Of a stretch of 64,000 nt of DNA, positions 47,901-51,023 are shown piece after piece (within the stretch, counting starts at the first letter, position 1; each line of letters opens with the position of its first letter). The DNA is taken from contig OMXX01000004.1 in NCBI GenBank assembly GCA_900315105.1, positions 1-64,000 on the forward strand. The letters run 5' to 3'. Under the pieces are notes generated by a model, which saw only the letters and a list, made by a program, of their open reading frames with translations, did not search any database and was not told the origin of the DNA. The DNA is from an uncultured Prevotellaceae bacterium (lineage in GTDB: Bacteria; Bacteroidota; Bacteroidia; Bacteroidales; Bacteroidaceae). The position numbers and the translations under genes were made by a program.

Positions 47901-47941
47901 GCATCTATATTGTCGGTCAGAAAAAGCTTTCTGTCAAGTAA
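32948..47941 (+). CDS. Giant exported beta-structured protein with (V/I)(Y/F)GGG repeats
   Basis: A single open frame of 4997 codons. A signal peptide (MNRVRNIFMLLILLVTSAQ, cleaved after GAWAQ) follows either the ATG at 32948 or the one at 32975. Two early modules with G-T-x-x-x-P-Y-x-I-x-x-A-A-Q (about 50-65 and 465-480) begin GLUG-like beta-helical parts. From about residue 1280 to 3400 roughly forty turns carry (V/I)(Y/F)GGG-type motifs (VYGGGDIANVG, IFGGGFGDIKG, VFGGGYGK and so on) with intervening G-N-T-x-V-x-I-x-G-G strands, consistent with a very long parallel beta-helix. A late domain has GSICLPFEV, the same motif type as in the LRR proteins. The end, LTIYTSSGQIARIL ... GIYIVGQKKLSVK, fits a type A sorting tail for type IX secretion. 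Likely a surface adhesin or filament; function unproven. Confidence 0.85.
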   Translation: MKITTFVNIMNRVRNIFMLLILLVTSAQGAWAQSGEWKDYAANGYASGDGTKENPYVINTAAQFAYMAKDIAGTNNISKGKYYVLDADVDLGAYYWNPIGMDNNHRFLGDFDGRGHVVKNLRVKWTINGWTTAGLFGRIKGESSSWSRVSNLIIDGAKIEKAADGKDITKDGCGIGILAGEVRQYSEISNIIVKNSVNSDGGSSFTVSGGCVRIGGILGNTEKDNDNNPGVYRIFNLATENVKIDYSKMTYTSNSKDSYVGGVIGRFRQKKADDPNNIFAENLFSDVTINYVSHANIACGSVLANKDGVAEANHWYYTKPVSGTNATNYGELKVLNTYGSTFVNQANDFLSEKEMSDMSNWWYSQTAGFVLVSLSGSHESTHLTNAHVYTINTLGSFTYEWYVNGVRQSSTTNTASLPTKAVEQNGRVVVKNGSEKLLEKNFVIPAEIYGVEDHICAANYGGGRGTQASPYLISNAAQLAKLAFDINNGKNLDKYFKLTADIDLSKAIWTPMGSVVYNTNNTFKGTLDGNGHVISNMNFYWNESKKDKDNCFGLFSTIGGGTVRNLIIDNAKAIRSSNSDLVGAPIVGILAGSVYQNSNIQNIIIRKSKIEATAFSQNEKWVIVGGTIGKIVNSSNNYKFDNIATDVEINLNSLNISNYDRVYVGGFIAECQPNVKTCVNNVYAHGKISVNNSCANVGSVFGIYFNNVSQKTLYYANEARLNQGTQKSLSGFAVPFCGENNEFIESSGDDALSSWNYNKSTGVFYFTLYGTELLVEYKDKVVITAKTLGMSGSEQYNWYISEDKVTWKKSNLSTTKILSLPYEGNIRYVYAEVSDESSRSKSTKISTIIKADAYLAKTNNTYRVNLTNSLWDDNQHLTVSYQWMVNGSNVSATGNTYTPSGANDKVSCHVTLSSGQYTILDKTLYSGTVVFLKPAGGNNDNDGLTPETPVKTWQKAYSLLNAEGSWDENTIVLMGLSNAAATGSDGGFAITKNIKDNVPSELYSDWKPLVDNSHLAKNVTITGKYNGEDYGAIIEGSSYSGKNYISLFGDTRFEYITFHHTNSGTGNHSQYIFCQYYNLEMGEGIQMTGFNPDHTPGYGTVDGARISSMQIYGGLNNDARFRSGNGVLDMEAMEKAMPHGKEGFSITLKSGRYSTVTVGGRQSTGDQLNGLMGTPNLPIKCTITIDIDREFNDKHNEAKADYDCGIVLAGCHEGAMYADVDIILKSGYVGRVVNGTLGQKRSYQFSYNNKTYTFPWNTYAGRANILLDPRDGEGKIDNNKVIVTELYGGSTGRGYSANDVIDNPFYGFSTVTINGGTFKVLPENNKMKESLFCGIFGSGAGGYNGIGDDTHHTVDPRIAYWSPDNKVVLFGKYEDAKNNLVSIKCYNADDNYQTPTTIDPRDTKTKIEIFDGVFGTDKDHAIDGVYAGGSGFMSPSLFFANGVKPSDAGGNVYGKVGQIVSSLTINGGTFYCKNGIFAGGRGTDEFYSNNIIKNKTYNYGIKDGDHKNYNALGQTYGDVELTINGGTFNCDIFGGGYGVADAKLYNTDTYTTLDKMARVYGKTTVTIRGNTEIKGSVYGGGDMAAVENGTLDATDLKIMGNVVVNGNVFASGNGRTKTDTQNPDLVGFVKGNANLYITDTPRIYGDIYGGGAYGSNEGNTSVIADGGYFYRNVYGGGQGDLDSDTRATIKGNASVTMSGAKAALRPTETSAFASGMHNIYGGGLMVATVTGTASVNVTRSFATPEIMDTQMWETAYNDNSKFNFWVLGGGYGVNTITGNTDVNINIDIDENNVIIGSAGGSYAGVVEHNTSTTIQGTPVLRNVYGGGYGLLSTGNASTGIVKENSTVVIEGGKMYCNVFGGGKGIIQTASDANDTYKDVARVKGNTSVTVTGTAEIYGNVYGGGDIANVGDGTVGSGEPISTSISNGEIVDYTHNNSRTFVNVTGGNVYGMVFGGGLGRTRSVSGVGANYTKIGKVTGNTLVHVANSKDADDNTVEPYIWNRIYGAGSYGIVDGSSKVHIEGGNLGYNIFGGGFGDIKGGITSADVNGNTYVTIDGGSWIWYAMADVDGNITTWDKANTKLGISYEEMRRMTEAERMSKIQSSYVDDRFFENNDGGYRFVINHNIYGGGNAACNVSGTAKVEINHSPLTDVKYKGKTYNLLDPNTAAGCCWYTSMDNIRNPQFSVFGAGYGVNTKVKSTEVYAQPGSKLNAEGKAVGGKRYLNQPEDQIKYEAFEQTINDNYQAVDDNTRRRLYGMGENTNDPRTYLRYRASQLAWSIGAPAFTFMDIHGGGFSGYVTGNTKVVTDCQLTCRSVFGGGIGSKPDGTPSGSETYGQVDGNTDVKIYGGVISMNVFGGGAGIEPYTVNGVDKAFPDMARVKGKTNVDVYGEWYKIDGMDVERTLIFGSVYGGGDVANVGTSANTTKQQLTGSESFTTKVNIKGASVMSPVFAGGNGRNKSSHYDYTKLGAVYGNAGLFVNETSEAYPYDSNSGTLSTPVIPYLWSRAYGGGNKGIINGNTLVKIDNGYFSDDIFAGGLGDAQANTANITSADVKGHTNLIVNGGEAKLTSLWNPVTRAWVAATSANNHLYSPQYDPEKRKFKVNHNMYGGGNLACVVEGNSYITMTKGMLNNQETVSATANPDGGFFATKEWKEVYYKTGSPYFCVFGGGYGKQAVINGSTNLDVALEDNNNHVHIEDIPDRVEGEEYLHFIPNQSVMDIVGGGYEGKVIGQTNVNIAGGTFARRVFGGGQYNSVYTSNVNINSIDCEDVFGGGMMGDIEKTVYVNIGTEGAAANENIHIHGNVYGGNDVAGYVNLKDKDATGATVFQDNGGEGVKLKIRGGHIYGNVYGAGNGDYLYALDKAGNTSPTVNEYYVSGNNIKYDLVFTVPMRSTIATNASSATEAQKIVNLNSWRPLTNKVTVDIAGKNASSKPDIRGNVYGGGNSATVVDTNEPNEKKSHVILKVGSYIKLGGLFLGCDGEQLFTQTDTKDYIRAINDIDKIDVNSSINWNTDAIKNIQKIYLPGDADTRKKAYPHILDLYFQPVAMSIRPQIIWADNLTTDTIGSFVCGGNRGNMDIVPDDNGNAVKVEFPAGLTITDKIVGGCYNANYVKNNSVKVDHVGGYLLGESRSISPMIDLTVKCKFAPSVVEKSGKTYYEGGNVYGGCYQSGVIVGDVKIDYRSNSLKGLDEALLTVSNENDIAACNIYGAGYGEDSYVYGDIDVLYSNQVPWSNNSGTTVNNVFGGGQKGNVIGNTDIRILNGKVHGSVTGGSYSGYLWGSAQVLVGYPKYYLCKKSSKYDILRADDASANLAMENTYYNANGEKYTTRTIKQSLYIMAGDIVSEQVVDAINDYDAKNGTLQVSDAFDEKITKPSDYGLSWSGININIGVAVYGGGYSTAASGTSLNNTTVLRYTEKYNNVDMNYSGSKNGNSNYANGIDINDVETVKNFGGNTTMLIADDPSYSAEHITISPQTMKVATGLADNADLFQKYYMGTDNNYHFISVEGKYFKNGSVAAGTWPADISETDHKFYEADTEGGIFGDGHLSYTEGFRNCELSGYGYASHSVSAGKILNTFQRLDMLRLKDNCIKLLGARDYATSSTDVTPYSISRVGEIQMVSSLDANQALTVRKPKLSNGNDDPTDPFLFGYKKRNYLGLSNNIRYVGAIKTNDDFATAKWHGKDGQLGTGEYSGLSYQRVKTDYLKYHQYAPGITGNSSVAKDEVRYQKRNEGTARNLIGIASGYALRIRNVRETYNIKGKLSEWAFYGPIVGVAEIRLVNVDPDEAGGYVYADDRHSSGTNYQRSLLTTGNFVFPYVENPDMFVVDDCFPNGWEQNKLDGKQNSSHYWYLTGYHFYLNANISAFTYNSAGNPIEFESNSEIADVNDVEVLRGLVPIPGEKLSVVSWSLRSDHPSSFASDLEKRNYDDNAKDHSGYDLKDKYKLYVSISDKAKYSESEVHSELSMKYDASIPKGTILSGTIKSDISRLSFKLVDNADNTSSKYYKDHMEKPTKATLVLRAPAFRSDGNGGYVSDKTKMAMSVFHTKNGDNYEPTGNNTALSAGTAYYFRNVDTGEYEMFYDGQTFLNNVYTKNNDQYSEPLSIEDIKPNSSNVYYIDVERNYTYTIYLNIQYIQGPSPEGNITIANCALPGEYIKADASSIIVDADQSMRPQNFYWRIGKLNAEGTAFEDNTPWKKEDAGNASKGYETWQVGTTRTGIFAECEAVGNDVLYIPAYYYMNGYGVQYGFASRETRENQDDEYVFYPIDIKRDEATGKILDRLDVHNFHLMASHAVGVDLRLAEAVERAKNEPAAQPRIYIGDEADIKAFSAFVSSNKYHGANAQFVLLNDLTIPNGYTVPDEFAGTLHGDGYVITGGQLFKKNSGHIYNLGVVGGKIANTNTGKYHCCFESNGLKVYDIDGNDVAYTAEDFKYGKVAYDLNQYNMKRAAGDATYTYVEDYYRNGDFQYARIDDETLGVTSGVTYLRKGNDIAANESAPYYLIKDRTAHNMEHTADIRSKGDHCEPLFEKNDINDYRFFGQDLQAEPELYPSTITSHKVSAALNRVWRTDGYYGDKNVGKFYYNAAIYNDTYKDTYVLDPRITAVDFNVNDDNASVFHGFGTAEDVTRNLLVYTKSNNTSKENEAFDVVSKALSYTAETPEAAIRGHHVIGSGSTRKASMLHLVDKQTFNAPIAFSVTGKSWYVRNPETETGYVEEVGTAWGSICLPFEVKKSTLSEGIHQYNPANGADNGITKDITFFYGTPAAGTSVANDKNTLRHHYWFREFKSISGNQATFERPDNSITNGGFAAYKPYIVSFPGSRFYEFDMTGQTITFENTSGASIAVTDDAVATANAGKLYRVAFTNEEASASKYAITIGETGDDQGMKFETNQPIYAFRGYMTKSTSGAKATSFALDDDVIYISTDIRSIESLDDDENSADVAGEFLRVYDAGNHTIGVESSYDTKLTIYTSSGQIARILDVRAGNSKYSGFASGIYIVGQKKLSVK

Positions 47942-47978
47942 GTGTAAACTAAAAATCAGTGATATTTAAGAAAAAAAA

Positions 47979-48009
47979 GTGAATAGCTTTTGCTGTTCAC
48001 TTTTTTTTT
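47979..48009 (+). terminator. Terminator of the giant-gene operon
   Basis: GTGAATAGC and GCTGTTCAC form a 9-bp stem with one G-T pair and loop TTTT, followed by nine T. It lies 37 bases after the stop codon. Its loop and T-run overlap the next promoter. Confidence 0.88.
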
Positions 48010-48019
48010 GCTAACTTTG
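47989..48019 (+). promoter_or_regulatory. Promoter of pta, embedded in the preceding terminator
   Basis: TTTG (47989-47992, in the terminator loop), 19 bp, TAACTTTG (48012-48019). The leader to pta (48151) is about 130 bases and contains short repeats of the type GACCTTTGACTT (about 48078-48118). Confidence 0.65.
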
Positions 48020-48150
48020 CAAAGAATTAGCCGTATGGTAAAATTATGGTCTAAGGACTAAGGTTTGAGGCTTTTGACCTTTGACTTACAATTTCGACCT
48101 TCGACCTTTGACTTTCGACTAAAAAATACATAAATCATAAATTTAAAACT

Positions 48151-49161
48151 ATGAATTTAATAGAACAGATTATTGCGCGTGCAAAGTCAAACAAGCAGCG
48201 CATCGTACTCCCAGAGGCAGAAGAGGAACGTACACTTATTGCTGCAGACAAGGTTCTGGAGCAGGATATCGCAGACCTTATTCTTATCGGTAATCCTGAT
48301 AAGGTAGCAGCATTGGCAAAGGCGAAAGGTCTCACCCATATCGGTAAGGCTACTCTCATTGATCCTGAGAACTGTGAGAAGAGCGAGGAGTATGCACAGC
48401 TTCTTGCTGAGCTTCGTAAGAAGAAGGGTATGACTATTGAGCAGGCTCGTGAGCTTGTTAAGAACCCTCTCTATCTTGGTTGTATGATTATCAAGACTGA
48501 GGGCGCTGATGGCCAGATTTCTGGTGCTCTCTCTACTACTGGCGAGACATTGCGTCCTGCTCTTCAGATTATCAAAACCGCTCCTGGTATCTCTTGCGTT
48601 TCTGGTGCAATGCTTATGATCACAGAGACTCCTCAGTATGGTGAGAATGGTGTCATGGTATTCGCTGACGTTGCAGTTACTCCAATGCCAGATGCTGATC
48701 AACTTGGTCAGATTGCAGTATGTACAGCACAGACAGCTCGCTCTGTTGCAGGTTTCGCAGATCCACGTGTCGCAATGTGTTCATTCTCAACAAAGGGTAG
48801 TGCAAAGCATGAGGTTGTCGATAAGGTTGTTGAGGCTACAGCGATTGCAAAGAAACTTGATCCTTCAATTAAGATTGACGGCGAGCTTCAGGCTGATGCA
48901 GCTCTTGTTCCATCTGTAGGTGCAAAGAAGGCTCCAGGCTCAGAGATCGCTGGTAAAGCAAACGTACTCGTATTCCCTAATCTCGAAGTAGGTAACATCA
49001 GCTATAAGCTCGTTCAGCGTCTTGGTAATGCTGTTGCCCTTGGTCCAATCCTTCAGGGTATCGCTCGTCCAGTAAACGACCTCAGCCGTGGCTGTTCTGT
49101 AGAGGACATCGTAAATCTCGTCGCTATCACAGCATGCCAGGCAATGGATGCGAAGAAATAA
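48151..49161 (+). CDS. pta: Phosphate acetyltransferase
   Basis: Converts acetyl-CoA and phosphate to acetyl phosphate; with AckA it makes acetate and ATP, a main energy route in anaerobes. The 336-residue single-domain form lacks the N-terminal DRTGG regulatory part of enterobacterial Pta. Landmarks include RIVLPEAEEERTLIAADK, GCMIIKTEGADG, GALSTTGETLRPALQII, GVMVFADVAVTPMP and SSTKGSAKHE-like CSFSTKGSAKHE. The C-terminal RPVNDLSRGC is normal. ackA follows in the same direction, but the two are separated by a 504-bp cassette. Confidence 0.95.
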   Translation: MNLIEQIIARAKSNKQRIVLPEAEEERTLIAADKVLEQDIADLILIGNPDKVAALAKAKGLTHIGKATLIDPENCEKSEEYAQLLAELRKKKGMTIEQARELVKNPLYLGCMIIKTEGADGQISGALSTTGETLRPALQIIKTAPGISCVSGAMLMITETPQYGENGVMVFADVAVTPMPDADQLGQIAVCTAQTARSVAGFADPRVAMCSFSTKGSAKHEVVDKVVEATAIAKKLDPSIKIDGELQADAALVPSVGAKKAPGSEIAGKANVLVFPNLEVGNISYKLVQRLGNAVALGPILQGIARPVNDLSRGCSVEDIVNLVAITACQAMDAKK

Positions 49162-49179
49162 CGCTTTGCGTTATTTCTT
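49153..49179 (+). terminator. Perfect hairpin overlapping the pta stop codon
   Basis: AAGAAATAACGC, loop TTT, GCGTTATTTCTT is a perfect 12-bp stem with the pta stop codon TAA inside its left arm. It ends one base before the left arm of the four-helix-bundle cassette. There is no T-run, so attenuation or mRNA protection is possible. Confidence 0.6.
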
Positions 49180-49180
49180 G

Positions 49181-49684
49181 AGTGAAGAGTGAAAAGTGAA
49201 GAATTTAAGTTAGTCTATGGTCGATTATTGCCGTGAACAATCACCGCTTTTAGTCAAGGCGGAAGCATTCGCAACAAGAATCATAAATATGGTTGACCAT
49301 TTGTCGTCCAATAGAGATGACAAGTTTAAGTCTATTTATGATCAGGTGTTACGATCTGGCACTTCTATTATGGCTAACATTAGAGAGTCACAGTTTGCTC
49401 AGAGCAAGGCCGACTTTATCAGCAAATTACAGATTGCCTTAAAAGAGGCGAATGAGACAATGGGTTGGCTTATACTTCTTAAGAATAAAGGATGTATAAC
49501 CGAAAAAGCATATGTAAGTATGAGTTCGGATTGTAATGAGTTAATTGCGATGCTTGTGTCTTCGGTAAATACATCGAAAAAGAATCAGCAAATAATTATA
49601 AAATAAATGATAGTGCATAGTGAAAGAGTCAAGGGTGAATGATTCCATAATGTAACTTAAATTCTTCACTTTTCACTCTTCACT
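49181..49684. mobile_element. Cassette bounded by perfect 32-bp inverted repeats, carrying one gene
   Basis: The left arm (49181-49212, AGTGAAGAGTGAAAAGTGAA and on to AATTTAAGTTA) and the right arm (49653-49684) are exact reverse complements over 32 bp. They enclose only the four-helix-bundle gene. A copy of the arm pair without a gene lies at 24597-24692 and a decayed one at 50909-50991. The cassette interrupts the pta-ackA gene pair. Its transcript would form a 32-bp stem. Confidence 0.7.
49217..49606 (+). CDS. Four-helix bundle protein (S23 / 23S-intervening-sequence family)
   Basis: A 129-residue all-helical protein. The signature of the family is clear: VLRSGTSIMANIRESQ, then SKADFISKLQIALKEANETMGWL. 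Relatives are encoded inside intervening sequences of 23S rRNA in Leptospira and Coxiella, as free-standing genes in many Bacteroidetes, and as the Avd accessory protein of diversity-generating retroelements. No reverse transcriptase is present here. These proteins form pentamers with basic surfaces and probably bind nucleic acid. The gene is the sole content of the inverted-repeat cassette between pta and ackA and has no recognisable promoter of its own, so it is likely read from the pta transcript. Confidence 0.9.
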   Translation: MVDYCREQSPLLVKAEAFATRIINMVDHLSSNRDDKFKSIYDQVLRSGTSIMANIRESQFAQSKADFISKLQIALKEANETMGWLILLKNKGCITEKAYVSMSSDCNELIAMLVSSVNTSKKNQQIIIK

Positions 49685-49700
49685 TTCTAAAATTTGAAGC

Positions 49701-50897
49701 ATGAAAATTTTAGTTCTTAACTGCGGTTCTTCATCAATCAAATATCAGTTGTTTGAGATGGAGACAAAGACCGTTCTTGCAAAGGGCGGTATCGAGAAAA
49801 TAGGTCTTCCTGGTGCATTCATCAAGTTCAATGCGAAGGATGGCAGCAAGAAGGTTATTGAGCAGGAGATTCCTGAGCACACAGTAGGTGTGGAACTTAT
49901 CTTCAAGGTTCTTACAGATCCTGTAGAGGGCGCTCTTAAGTCTCTCGACGAACTTGATGCAGTAGGTCATCGTATGGTGCATGGTGGTGAGAAGTTCGCA
50001 AAGTCAGTTATCCTCACTCCAGAGGTTATCGAGGCATTCAAGGCTTGCAACGACCTTGCTCCTCTCCACAATCCTGCAAACCTCAAGGGTGTAGATGCTG
50101 TTACTGCTCTTCTCCCAAAGATTCCACAGGTAGGCGTATTCGATACTGCATTCCATCAGACAATGCCGCAGAAGGCATTCATGTATGCTATCCCTTACGA
50201 TATGTACGAGAACTACGGCGTTCGTCGCTACGGTTTCCACGGCACATCTCATCGTTATGTATCAGCTCGTGCTCTCGAATTCCTCGGAAAGCCAGTTGAG
50301 GGTAGCAAGGTAATCACAGCCCATATCGGTAATGGTGGCTCTCTCGCTGCTGTTAAGGATGGCAAGTGTCAGGACACATCAATGGGCCTTACCCCACTTG
50401 AGGGCGTAATGATGGGTACACGTTCTGGTGATATCGACGGTGGTGCTGTTTCATTCATCCAGAAGAAACTCGGTCTTGATGCTGACGGCATCTCTAACTA
50501 CCTCAACAAGAAGTCAGGTCTCGCAGGTATCTCTTGCAAGTCAAGTGATATGCGTGAGGTCTTCCAGGCTGCTTCTGAGGGTGATGCAAAGTGCAAGCTC
50601 GCTATTGATATGTACACATACCGCATCAAGAAGTACATCGGCTCTTATGCTGCTGCTCTCGGTGGCTGTGATGTACTCGTATTCACCGCAGGTGTATGTG
50701 AGAACCAGTCAGATATCCGTGAGGCTGTATGTGCCGATATGGAATGGATGGGCATTAAGCTCGACAAGGAAAAGAATGCTCAGATCCATGGTGAAGAGGC
50801 TATCATCTCTGCTCCAGACTCAAAGGTAACAGTCGTTGTTATCCCTACAGACGAGGAGCTGATGATTGCATCTGATACTATGGCACTTGTTAAGTAA
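49701..50897 (+). CDS. ackA: Acetate kinase
   Basis: Makes ATP and acetate from acetyl phosphate and ADP in the cytosol. The 398-residue protein has the ASKHA fold: KILVLNCGSSSIKYQLF at the start, GHRMVHGGEKF, the catalytic-Asp region FDTAFHQTMP, RRYGFHGTSHRY, ITAHIGNGGS and the C-terminal FTAGVCENQSDIRE. All are intact. It functions with pta upstream. The repeat cassette between the two would place a long double-stranded stem in a joint mRNA. Confidence 0.97.
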   Translation: MKILVLNCGSSSIKYQLFEMETKTVLAKGGIEKIGLPGAFIKFNAKDGSKKVIEQEIPEHTVGVELIFKVLTDPVEGALKSLDELDAVGHRMVHGGEKFAKSVILTPEVIEAFKACNDLAPLHNPANLKGVDAVTALLPKIPQVGVFDTAFHQTMPQKAFMYAIPYDMYENYGVRRYGFHGTSHRYVSARALEFLGKPVEGSKVITAHIGNGGSLAAVKDGKCQDTSMGLTPLEGVMMGTRSGDIDGGAVSFIQKKLGLDADGISNYLNKKSGLAGISCKSSDMREVFQAASEGDAKCKLAIDMYTYRIKKYIGSYAAALGGCDVLVFTAGVCENQSDIREAVCADMEWMGIKLDKEKNAQIHGEEAIISAPDSKVTVVVIPTDEELMIASDTMALVK

Positions 50898-50908
50898 GTG
50901 TAGAGTTA

Positions 50909-50991
50909 AGAGTGAAGAATTTGAGTTTGTATTAAAGTTTAAGGTTCTCAATCTCCTTTTACTATAAATTGTAACTTAAATTCTTCACTCT
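50909..50991. repeat. Decayed copy of the 32-bp inverted repeat pair
   Basis: AGAGTGAAGAATTTGAGTT (50909-50927) and AACTTAAATTCTTCACTCT (50973-50991) are inverted with one mismatch and a 45-base spacer. The sequence belongs to the same family as the arms at 24597 and 49181. It lies between ackA and the GH35 gene. Confidence 0.7.
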
Positions 50992-51023
50992 TCGTTCTTC
51001 ACTTTTCACTAAAAAATATATGT

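Noticed and set aside
49217..49606. Diversity-generating retroelement (from the Avd-like fold)
   Set aside because: No reverse transcriptase, template repeat or variable repeat is present in the window.
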